Assembly (NCBI RefSeq): GCF_965218915.1
Contig: NZ_OZ244708.1
Location: 2,728,001-2,792,000, forward strand
Reading direction: 5' to 3'
Origin: Novosphingopyxis sp965218915
Lineage (GTDB): Bacteria; Pseudomonadota; Alphaproteobacteria; Sphingomonadales; Sphingomonadaceae
DNA length: 64,000 bases
A model generated the notes under the pieces. The model searched no databases. It was given only the letters and a program-made list of their open reading frames with translations, and was not told the DNA's origin. The stretch's first letter is position 1; the number at the start of each line of letters is the position of its first letter. Both the position numbers and the translations under genes were made by a program. This document shows positions 15,985-31,074 of this stretch, in pieces.

Positions 15985-17027
15985 AAATCGCCTTTGCCGT
16001 CAACGACGTCGCCACCGAGCAAGACAATTACACCACCATCCGGCTGGCGCGCAAAGCCAGCGCGCTGGGCCATGAAGTGGCGCTGATCGGCCTCGGCGAT
16101 TTCATCTACGATGCCGAAGAAACGATCTGCGCGATGGCCACGCTGGGCCAGCGGAAGAAGTTCAAGAACGACGCAAATTATCTCAAGCATCTGCACGACA
16201 GCGAGAACGCGCCGCAGCGCATCTGCGTGGAGGATTACGACATCCTCATGCTGCGCTCCGACCCTGCCCAGGAACTGGGCGAGCGCGACTGGGCGCCGCC
16301 CGCGGGCCTGCTGTTCGCGCAGATCGCCGCGACGCACGGCGTGATCGTGCTCAACGATCCGGAGCATCTCACCGATGCCGTCAACAAGACCTATTTCCAG
16401 AATTTTCCGAAGGAAGTGCGCGCCGCCACCTGCATCACGCGCGAAGCGGACGAGGTGAAGGCGTTCCTGAAGAAGCACAAGGGCAAGGGCGTGATCAAGC
16501 CGCTGCAGGGATCGGGCGGCCAAGGCGTCTTCATCATCGACAAGAGCAACAAGCGAAATCTCAACCAGATCATCGAAGCGGTGACGCGCGACGGCTATGC
16601 CATCATCCAGGAATATCTGCCCGCCGCGAAGGGCGGCGACATCCGCATGATCACGCTCAACGGGCGGCCGCTCAAGGTCGACGACACCTACGCCACCATG
16701 CACCGCTTCTCCCAGAGCGAGGACATGCGCTCGAACATCTCGGCCGGCGGCGGCGTGGAGATGGTGAAGCCCACCGAAGAGATGCTGCGTGTGGCCGAGA
16801 TCGTCGGCCCCAAGCTCATCGACGACGGCATGTATCTGGCGGGTCTCGATATCGCCGGCGACAAGATGATGGAGGTCAATGTCGATACGCCAGGCGGCCT
16901 CAGCTATATCGAGGATCTGACCGAGGTCGATTTCTCCGGCGTGATCATCGACGATCTGGCGCGCAAGGTGCGGTTGCAGAAGCAATATGGCGGTCGGCTG
17001 ACCAACCGGCAGCTGGCGGTGATCTGA
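15981..17027 (+). CDS. Glutathione synthetase-like ATP-grasp ligase
   Basis: ATP-grasp protein of 348 residues resembling the GshB family. The N-terminal MKIAFAVNDVATEQDNYTT, the ATP-binding VIKPLQGSGGQGVF, IIQEYLPAAKGGDIRMITLNG and the metal-binding MEVNVDTPGGLS are seen. It would form a carboxylate-amine bond through an acyl phosphate. No gshA is adjacent, and the partners are an amidohydrolase and a DUF1704 protein, so it is probably not the housekeeping glutathione synthetase but a paralogue acting on another amine or peptide; this is inference. Start at the ATG in the ATGA overlap. Confidence 0.85.
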   Translation: MKIAFAVNDVATEQDNYTTIRLARKASALGHEVALIGLGDFIYDAEETICAMATLGQRKKFKNDANYLKHLHDSENAPQRICVEDYDILMLRSDPAQELGERDWAPPAGLLFAQIAATHGVIVLNDPEHLTDAVNKTYFQNFPKEVRAATCITREADEVKAFLKKHKGKGVIKPLQGSGGQGVFIIDKSNKRNLNQIIEAVTRDGYAIIQEYLPAAKGGDIRMITLNGRPLKVDDTYATMHRFSQSEDMRSNISAGGGVEMVKPTEEMLRVAEIVGPKLIDDGMYLAGLDIAGDKMMEVNVDTPGGLSYIEDLTEVDFSGVIIDDLARKVRLQKQYGGRLTNRQLAVI

Positions 17028-17096
17028 TATAGCGATGCCGTTACTGCGACCGCTAGCTTGGATCGCCCAAACCGCAGAACCGAGATCAAAAAACGA

Positions 17097-17127
17097 CGTC
17101 GCTCCGGCGCAGGCCGGAGCCTATCCC
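17097..17127. repeat. REP-like palindrome, left partner of a pair around the mobile element
   Basis: CGTCGCTCCGGCGCAGGCCG followed by GAGCCTATCCC. The exact reverse complement occurs at 17440-17470, so the two formed a pair before or around the insertion of the 220-bp element between them. The family recurs at about 37230. Confidence 0.7.
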
Positions 17128-17187
17128 GCCTATGGTTTAAGAGCGACGGACTGAATCCAGGCAAGGTAAACGCCAACCCTTAAATTA

Positions 17188-17407
17188 GGCGATCATGTGC
17201 TTTGCAAACCCAGTCGGATGGAAATTCAGAAACGGCATAGCTCCGCCTTTCTTTGTTCGTCATGCCGGCGAAAGGGCACCCAACAAAGTAGTACTTTGTT
17301 GGGACCCGGAAAGCTGGCATCTCAGGCGTCATGGCGATCCCGCCCGAGACCCCAGCTTTCGCTGGGGTGACGAGAAATGAAACGGGTTTGCAAGGTACAT
17401 AATCGCC
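17188..17407 (+). mobile_element. Non-autonomous inverted-repeat element (MITE-like), copy 1
   Basis: A 220-bp element starting GGCGATCATGTGCTTTGCAA and ending with the complementary TTGCAAGGTACATAATCGCC, giving imperfect terminal inverted repeats of about 24 bases. It is flanked by perfect 8-bp duplications TTAAATTA at 17180-17187 and 17408-17415, inside a CC-N8-GG context. It encodes nothing credible. Internally it carries a REP-type palindrome whose loop holds an extra hairpin at 17279-17303. Same family as 26683-26902 and 45676-45971. Confidence 0.85.
17279..17303. repeat. AGT-loop hairpin module
   Basis: Perfect 11-bp stem CCCAACAAAGT / ACTTTGTTGGG with loop AGT. It interrupts the loop of the surrounding palindrome (CATGCCGGCGAAAG ... 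GAAAGCTGGCATC), and the five bases GAAAG are present on both sides. Confidence 0.75.
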
Positions 17408-17439
17408 TTAAATTAGGATGGTTGTGCCAGTCGAAACAT

Positions 17440-17470
17440 GGGATAGGCTCCGGCCTGCGCCGGAGCGACG
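17440..17470. repeat. REP-like palindrome, right partner
   Basis: GGGATAGGCTCCGGCCTGCG followed by CCGGAGCGACG, the reverse complement of 17097-17127. A run of seven T follows at 17474. Confidence 0.7.
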
Positions 17471-17513
17471 CGGTTTTTTTGCGCAGTATATGTCTTAAAA
17501 GGGTCCGCCGCGC

Positions 17514-17738
17514 CTACTTCCCCAGCTTCGCCTTCAACTCGTCGATTCGCTGCGACGCCTCGGCCTTGGTCAAACCCTTTTCCGGCAGTTCGACCTTGGC
17601 CTCCTCGCACAGCGTGTTGAGATAGCTCGCCTGCGCACCGGTCATCGGTTCATCACCGGTGACCCAGTTTTCCGGGTCCTTTTCGGCATTGTCGGCGGGA
17701 TGGTCTTCGAGCTTGGGATTGGCAATATGGTCGGCCAT
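17514..17738 (-). CDS. DUF3072 domain protein
   Basis: Small protein of 74 residues made almost wholly of a DUF3072 domain: DPENWVTGDEPMTGAQASYLNTLCEEA and the C-terminal LTKAEASQRIDELKAKLGK, which also resembles an SAP-like helix pair. Function unknown. It stands alone, divergent from rpoB, and its upstream region is shared with the rpoB leader. Confidence 0.85.
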   Translation of the reverse strand: MADHIANPKLEDHPADNAEKDPENWVTGDEPMTGAQASYLNTLCEEAKVELPEKGLTKAEASQRIDELKAKLGK

Positions 17739-17805
17739 AGCTTGGGCTTTCGTTGCTGATTTGTTCCATTCAAACCCGGTATGAAGGATTTGGTTCCCGC
17801 CATCT

Positions 17806-17833
17806 TGACCAGCCGCTACCCCTGCCCTATATC
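17806..17833 (+). promoter_or_regulatory. Candidate rpoBC promoter
   Basis: TTGACC (17806-17811) and TATATC (17828-17833), spacer 16, the best sigma-70-like match upstream of rpoB. It would give a leader of about 180 bases. No other strong candidate was seen between 17739 and 18022. Confidence 0.55.
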
Positions 17834-18022
17834 CAACGCAACCGCCCGTTCGGGAAGGGTTCGCCGTCGCGCAGCGTTCCCAGGAATTGACCGGCCGGTT
17901 CTACCGATGCGTATGACAAGCTGCAGGCCTCCTCCAGGGGAGCAGGCCTCGCGGCCTTTCGCGTATTCGGTTCCCCGGCGCCAGCAAAACCAGTTCAGCG
18001 GCTCAACGAGGCACGATCACCC

Positions 18023-22210
<4,188 letters not shown>

Positions 22211-22212
22211 CC

Positions 22213-22359
22213 ACTTCTCCCCTCCCGCACTGGGGTCCCATCAAAGTAGTACTTTGATGGGGTCCTGTGGGAGGGGTCGGGGGTGGGCCTGATCTCAAGC
22301 GAGATGGCCCACCCGACATATTCCCACCCCTATCCCCTCCCGCAAGCGGGAGGGGAACT
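22213..22359. repeat. Inverted repeat pair between rpoB and rpoC with a hairpin-bearing loop
   Basis: The right unit is the palindrome CCCCTCCCGCAAGCGGGAGG (22337 on). The left unit has the same arms (CCCCTCCCGCA ... TGTGGGAGGGG), but its loop is replaced by an extra hairpin with stem CCCATCAAAGT / ACTTTGATGGG and loop AGT at 22237-22261. The AGT-loop hairpin is a variant of the module in the 220-bp mobile elements. Confidence 0.75.
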
Positions 22360-22371
22360 AGAGGAAGCAAA

Positions 22372-26622
<4,251 letters not shown>

Positions 26623-26646
26623 GGCGTTAGCCTAGAGAGAAAAGAG

Positions 26647-26680
26647 AAGGCCCGTCGGAGCGATCCGGCGGGCCTTTTTC
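26647..26680 (+). terminator. Intrinsic terminator of rpoBC
   Basis: AAGGCCCGTCGGA pairs (one G-T wobble) with TCCGGCGGGCCTT over a GCGA tetraloop and runs into five T at 26675-26679. The T-tract forms part of the 8-bp duplication made by the adjacent mobile element. Confidence 0.9.
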
Positions 26681-26682
26681 TT

Positions 26683-26902
26683 GGCGATTATGTACTTTGC
26701 AAACCCAGTCGGATGGAAATTCAGAAACAGCATAGCTCCGCCTTTCTTTGTACGTCATGCCAGCGAAAGGGCACCCAACAAAGTAGTACTTTGTTGGGAC
26801 CCGGAAAGCTGGCATCTCAGGCCTCATGGCGATCCGCCCGAGACCCCAGCTTTCGCTGGGGTGACGAAAAAATGAAACGGGTTTGCAAGGTACATAATCG
26901 CC
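26683..26902 (+). mobile_element. Non-autonomous inverted-repeat element (MITE-like), copy 2
   Basis: Exactly 220 bp, starting GGCGATTATGTACTTTGCAA and ending TTGCAAGGTACATAATCGCC. Perfect 8-bp duplications TTTTTCTT lie at 26675-26682 and 26903-26910, again in a CC-N8-GG context. The target was the T-tract of the rpoBC terminator, which is preserved on the left. Sequence is nearly identical to copy 1, including the AGT-loop hairpin near 26775-26799. Confidence 0.88.
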
Positions 26903-26989
26903 TTTTTCTTGGGCAAATATGGGGGCTTTTTCACCATATTCGATGTAGTGCATTGAGCCCTGGCAAAATGCACCATCGCAGCTGCAGTC

Positions 26990-27178
26990 ATAACGGACGA
27001 CGACCTCGCCGCGCATATCGATTATATCCACCATAACCCTGTCAGGCATGCGCTCGTCGCCGAAATGGACGATTGGCCCTATTCGTCCTGGCATCGGTGG
27101 AGGAGCGAAACGAGATCGTGGGCGCCTCCGCCAGAATTGCGCGTGGGCGAAACCGGGTGCCGCGTGCATTTCGGCTAG
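26990..27178 (+). pseudogene. Remnant of a REP-associated tyrosine transposase (RAYT), C-terminal part
   Basis: Frame 26990-27178 translates to ...DDLAAHIDYIHHNPVRHALV followed by DDWPYSSWHRW and a short tail to a stop. HIDYIHxNPVRHxLV and DWPYSSxHR are characteristic of the C-terminal end of IS200-like RAYT (Y1 HUH) transposases. The N-terminal two thirds, with the HUH motif, are absent, so this is a truncated relic. It lies about 90 bases from the mobile element copy 2. RAYTs are known to be linked with REP palindromes, so it may be a trace of the enzyme that spread them. Confidence 0.75.
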
Positions 27179-27191
27179 GCCTCAATGCACC

Positions 27192-27734
27192 CTACTTGCT
27201 GGCTACTTGCTGGCCACTTGCTGGCGACTCCCTTGCAACCCACGGATGACCGACAATGGGTGGGAAACGGACATTTCGCTTCTCGGGTTGCTCGACCGGG
27301 GGCTGCCATTCCCCAAGACCGGAGTAAAATGCTTCGTGTTCCTGCACATGGCGAGTAAGAACGGCCATAAGTTCATCGTCTGCTTCAAGTGAAAGCGTCT
27401 CGAACTCGTCCAACGGATCAGTCCAATATAGGTCGAGAGCATCCCAGCGCTCACTTTGCGATGAAACGGGAAGAGCGGTTCCTAATCCTTGCAGAATAGC
27501 TTGAAGCTGGCTCAACGCTTTTACCGCTCCAACGGACAAAAGGGCGCTCAGAACCTCCTCAGCATCGAGATCGTAAGTTGAGGTCAAAAACGAGTTTAAC
27601 CCGCCGTTATTGGCCAATCCCATAAACAAAGATGCGATTCCTGCTGCTCGCTTGCTGGAGCCAGCTTCATAGGATTGCCAATCGCTGAGCATGACAAAAT
27701 TGTTCCATGCTTGGTTTGAATACGCCTGCGTCAT
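27192..27734 (-). CDS. DUF4375 / DMP19-like protein
   Basis: Protein of 180 residues resembling the DMP19/DUF4375 family: ANNGGLNSFLTSTYDLDAEEVLSALLSVGAVKALSQLQAIL followed by an acidic C-terminal helix with DDELMAVLTRHVQEHEAFY. DMP19 of Neisseria is described as a DNA mimic; other members are uncharacterised. The last 25 residues (RNVRFPPIVGHPW onward) look like repeat-derived sequence common at the ends of Sphingomonad proteins, and three 11-bp tandem repeats cover the stop codon. Lower GC content than its neighbours and the adjacent transposase relic suggest acquisition. Confidence 0.6.
   Translation of the reverse strand: MTQAYSNQAWNNFVMLSDWQSYEAGSSKRAAGIASLFMGLANNGGLNSFLTSTYDLDAEEVLSALLSVGAVKALSQLQAILQGLGTALPVSSQSERWDALDLYWTDPLDEFETLSLEADDELMAVLTRHVQEHEAFYSGLGEWQPPVEQPEKRNVRFPPIVGHPWVARESPASGQQVASK
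27193..27225. repeat. Three 11-bp tandem repeats at the DMP19-like stop codon
   Basis: TACTTGCTGGC, TACTTGCTGGC, CACTTGCTGGC in succession. Because the unit is not a multiple of three, any change in copy number would alter the protein's C-terminus. Confidence 0.8.
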
Positions 27735-28175
27735 ACCGCGTCTTATGGCAGCTTGCAGGGATCAGAGTCAAAGCCGTCAACGTCCGCTCTTGGATCGATA
27801 GCCGACGCTCAGTCAAATCCGGAATAACGGCGGTGACGTGGGATCGACCCTGACAGTTCTTCCATCGTCACGGTACTGTCAAAGTAGGATTTGCGCCGCT
27901 ACCATCGCCGTCATGCGCCCCTTCGATCCCGCCTCGTTCGACCTTTCCGCAGCGCAAAGTTCGCACTTCACATTTTCGTCCCTGGACAGTGTGAAGCGTG
28001 TGAAGCTGGGCAGAAAAGGGGCGGTCGCCATCTCCGCACAAGACGTGCGGTTCGTCGATGGCGGCGAACGGGTGAACGCGACATCCCGCCCCCCGTGTCG
28101 CGTCTTTTGCGAACTTCCGGGAACGGCCTGAACCCGTGACGACCATCCATTTTTCCACACGCATGGCTCGGCCGG
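27735..28175. other. Gene-free stretch upstream of the LysE gene
   Basis: About 440 bases in which the frames on both strands have no recognisable family. One weak hairpin (CGCGACA / TGTCGCG, 28077-28102) and a short GTGTGAAGC tandem near 27990 are seen. It presumably contains the promoters of the DMP19-like gene (leftward) and the LysE gene (rightward). Confidence 0.4.
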
Positions 28176-28808
28176 ATGGATAACGACCGGCTGATCCTCT
28201 ACATCGTCACCGATCTGATCTTCTGCCTGACCCCGGGTCCGGCGACGATGGTGACGGTGGGGCATGTGCTGGGCGGGGGGCTGCGCGCGGCGGTGGGGCC
28301 GGTGGCGGGCATCCATGTCGGCAACTGGATCTGGTTCGCGCTCAGCGGGCTCGGGCTGATCGCGCTGGTGACCGCCTATCCGGATGCCTATGCCGCGCTG
28401 CGCTGGGCGGGGGTAGCCTATCTGCTGTGGACCGGCGCGCGGATGTGGCTGCGCGCGGGCGGGTGGCGGCAAGCCAGAGAAAGACGCGGCGGGTTCTGGA
28501 ACGGGTTCGGCGATGGCCTCGCGGTGCACATGTCGAATCCCAAGGCGCTGATCTTCTACGCCGCCTTCGTGCCGCAGTTCATCGACCCGTCGGGCAGCAT
28601 CGCGTCGCAGGTGCTGATCCTGGCGGGCGTCACCTTGGTGACGGAGAGCATCGGCATGGGCACTTACGCCCTGCTTGCCGCCGGGGCCAACCGTTTCGCG
28701 GTGGGGCGCGACTGGAACCGGCTGCTCGGCCGCGTCTCGGGCAGCGTGATGATCCTGGTCGCGCTGGTCATGGCCTGGCTCAACGGCCACGGGCTGACCG
28801 GGCCGTGA
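28176..28808 (+). CDS. LysE/RhtB family exporter
   Basis: Inner-membrane amino-acid (or metabolite) exporter of 210 residues with about six hydrophobic helices. The family start FCLTPGPATMVTVGHVLGGGLRAAVG and the central NPKALIFYAAFVPQFI are diagnostic. The substrate cannot be told from sequence. It is followed within 50 bases by the PDZ/M48-type peptidase gene on the same strand. Confidence 0.9.
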   Translation: MDNDRLILYIVTDLIFCLTPGPATMVTVGHVLGGGLRAAVGPVAGIHVGNWIWFALSGLGLIALVTAYPDAYAALRWAGVAYLLWTGARMWLRAGGWRQARERRGGFWNGFGDGLAVHMSNPKALIFYAAFVPQFIDPSGSIASQVLILAGVTLVTESIGMGTYALLAAGANRFAVGRDWNRLLGRVSGSVMILVALVMAWLNGHGLTGP

Positions 28809-28854
28809 GCCGGTGCGTGAGATGCCGCAGGTTCAGGCTGACGGCGTTAGAGGC

Positions 28855-29892
28855 ATGGCGATGCGTCTGATCGCCCTCGCCTTCATCTGCTTCGCCTTGC
28901 TCTGCTCGCCCGTCGCGGCAAGCGCGCAGGACGCCTCGCCCTATCGCAAGTTGCAGGCGCTCGACGGGCAGCTGGCGACGATCGGCTATCGGCTGGCCAC
29001 CGCCAACGCGCCCTTGTGCGACCGGCTCGACGGCGCCACCGGCCTGCAACTGCACGACATCGCGCAATATCGGGACCGCGCGGCGATCGACGGCGTGTTC
29101 GCGTTCGAAAGCCCGGTCGAAGTCGAGGCGGTCGTGCCCGGCAGCCCGGGGCAAGCGGCGGGGATCGCCCCGGGCGATGCGCTGGCGACCATCGGCGTCG
29201 GCGCCGCCGCCACCCCGATCGCCGCGTTCGCGGACGGGCTTGAGGAAGACCCCTATAGCCGCATCCAGCGCATCGCGGACCTGTTCGCCACCGCGCGTGC
29301 CGCCGGGGCGTCGATCCGGCTCGAGCTGCTCCGCGCCGGGCAGCCCTTGTCGTTCACGCTCGCTCCCGTCCCCGCCTGCGCAGGTCGATTCCAACTGCTG
29401 ATCAAGGACGGGCTTGATGCGGGCGGGGGCGGGAGCGCGCAGATGGTCAACGTCAATCTCCCGCTGGTACAATATGCGCTGGAGGATGGCGGCGGAAACG
29501 GTGAGGGCGAACTCGCCGCGGTGGTCGCGCATGAACTGGCGCACAATATCCTGCACCACCACGAGCGGCTGAATGCGGTCGACATCGATCGAGGCCCGTT
29601 GCGCGGCTTTGGCAAGAACGGCCGACGCATCCGGGCGACCGAGGAGGAGGCCGACCGGCTGTCGGTGTGGCTGCTCGCCAATGCCGGTTACGACCCCGCC
29701 GGCGCCGTCCGCTTCTGGACGCGCTTCGGCAAGGAGCATGGGCAAGGCCTCTTCACCGAGGGCACGCATTATCGCTGGCAGAAACGCGTGGCGCAGATCG
29801 AGGAGGAAATCGCCGCGCTGCCGTCCGCCGAAACGCGCGGGATCGCGCGGGTGCCGCCGATCCTGACGCATCCCTTGCCTCCGCTCGAATAG
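28855..29892 (+). CDS. Secreted PDZ-containing M48-type metallopeptidase
   Basis: Exported protein of about 345 residues: signal peptide ending near AASAQD, a PDZ-like domain (AVVPGSPGQAAGIAPGDALATIG), then a zinc-metallopeptidase domain with VAHELAHNILHH (HExxH) and the third-ligand region EEEADRLSVWLLANAGYDP. This arrangement resembles M48 family peptidases involved in periplasmic quality control. ATG 28855 is chosen because the signal peptide starts there and a TTAGAGG lies before it; upstream starts (28813 GTG, 28822) add charged residues. Confidence 0.82.
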   Translation: MAMRLIALAFICFALLCSPVAASAQDASPYRKLQALDGQLATIGYRLATANAPLCDRLDGATGLQLHDIAQYRDRAAIDGVFAFESPVEVEAVVPGSPGQAAGIAPGDALATIGVGAAATPIAAFADGLEEDPYSRIQRIADLFATARAAGASIRLELLRAGQPLSFTLAPVPACAGRFQLLIKDGLDAGGGGSAQMVNVNLPLVQYALEDGGGNGEGELAAVVAHELAHNILHHHERLNAVDIDRGPLRGFGKNGRRIRATEEEADRLSVWLLANAGYDPAGAVRFWTRFGKEHGQGLFTEGTHYRWQKRVAQIEEEIAALPSAETRGIARVPPILTHPLPPLE

Positions 29893-29966
29893 ATTGGCTC
29901 GAACAAAGCGGTTTCATCTTGCACCGATGCGATTAGGATCGCGGCAAGGGAGAGGGGGGAATATCG

Positions 29967-31055
29967 GTGTCGAAGCTCCGCTTGCATCGTCTGGCATTCA
30001 TGCTCGCCGCTTTTGCCGCGATCGGCGGCTGCGCGGGCGATGCGCCCGAGGACGCCCCCAAAAGCGATGAAATCGTGGCCGTACGGGTCATCGTCGCGCA
30101 GCCCGCCTCCGAGAATCGCTCGGTCGGCGCCGTCGGCACCGTGCGCTATCGGCGCGAGACCCCGCTCGGCTTCACCACCGCCGGGCGCGTCGCCAATGTC
30201 CGCTTCAACGAGGGCGACCGCGTGTCGCAAGGCGCGCTGCTCGCCGCGCTCGACACCACCAATGTGCAGGGCGATCTGGCCGCCGCCAACGCCGAGGCGA
30301 CCCGCGCAGAAGCGGAGCTGTCGCGCATCAGCACGCTCTACGAGCAGGGCTGGGTGACCAAAGGGCAGCTCGATCAGACGCAGGCCGCTGCCGAAGCGGC
30401 GCGGGCGCGCACCTCGCAGGCGGGGTTCAGCGCCGATACCGCGCGCATCTACGCCCCCTCCTCGGGCGTGGTCCTGAGCCGCAATGTCGATCCGGGGCAG
30501 GTCGTCGCGGCGGGAACGCCCGCTCTGGTGATCGGGCAGAATGACGGCGGCTTCGTGCTGCGCGCGCCGTTCACCTCGGGCGACGCGACCAGGCTTACGC
30601 CCGGCATGACCGGCGAGGTGTCGCTCGATGGGCTCGACGCGCCGATCAGCGGCGTGCTGACCGAGGTGGAGGGCCGCGCCGAGGATGCGACCGGCAGCTT
30701 CATCGCGGTGTTCGCCCTGCCCGCCAATGGCCGCCTGAAATCCGGCCAGATCGGCAGCGTTCGGCTGACCTTGCCCGCCGAAAGCAGCGGCAACGGCGCA
30801 GTCGCGGTGCCCGCCACCGCCCTGTTCGACGTGCGCGCCGGCGAGGCCCTGGTCTGGGTGGTCGAAACCAATGGCCGCGTGAGCCCACGCAGCGTCACCA
30901 TCGGCGGGATGAACGCGCGCAGCGTGCAGGTGACCGCCGGGCTGCGGCCGGGCGAGCGCGTGGTCGTGGCCGGCGGCGAGCGGTTGCAAAAGGGCACGCG
31001 GGTCCGCGTCTCCGGGCCCGATGGCCCAAGACCCGAAACCGTTCCGGCCCCTTGA
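29967..31055 (+). CDS. RND efflux periplasmic adaptor (HlyD/MFP family)
   Basis: Membrane fusion protein of 362 residues anchored as a lipoprotein (AIGGCAG lipobox near residue 22). The lipoyl-type halves flank an alpha hairpin (ANAEATRAEAELSRISTLYEQGWVTKGQLDQTQAAAEAA), then the beta-barrel and membrane-proximal domains (GLRPGERVVVAGGERLQKG). It starts with GTG after GGGAGAGGGGGG. It pairs with the RND pump gene next door. No outer-membrane channel or regulator is present, so it probably uses a TolC-type protein encoded elsewhere. Confidence 0.92.
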   Translation: MSKLRLHRLAFMLAAFAAIGGCAGDAPEDAPKSDEIVAVRVIVAQPASENRSVGAVGTVRYRRETPLGFTTAGRVANVRFNEGDRVSQGALLAALDTTNVQGDLAAANAEATRAEAELSRISTLYEQGWVTKGQLDQTQAAAEAARARTSQAGFSADTARIYAPSSGVVLSRNVDPGQVVAAGTPALVIGQNDGGFVLRAPFTSGDATRLTPGMTGEVSLDGLDAPISGVLTEVEGRAEDATGSFIAVFALPANGRLKSGQIGSVRLTLPAESSGNGAVAVPATALFDVRAGEALVWVVETNGRVSPRSVTIGGMNARSVQVTAGLRPGERVVVAGGERLQKGTRVRVSGPDGPRPETVPAP

Positions 31056-31074
31056 TCGGGCGGCGGCGACACCC

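Noticed and set aside
26681..26875. Small frames inside the MITE-like elements (for example containing ERAPNKVVLCWDPE)
   Set aside because: They are translations of the hairpin and terminal repeats; they vary with repeat copy number and lack ribosome sites.
27838..28131. Plus- and minus-strand frames upstream of the LysE gene
   Set aside because: No family, no ribosome site, atypical codon use on both strands; left as a gene-free stretch.
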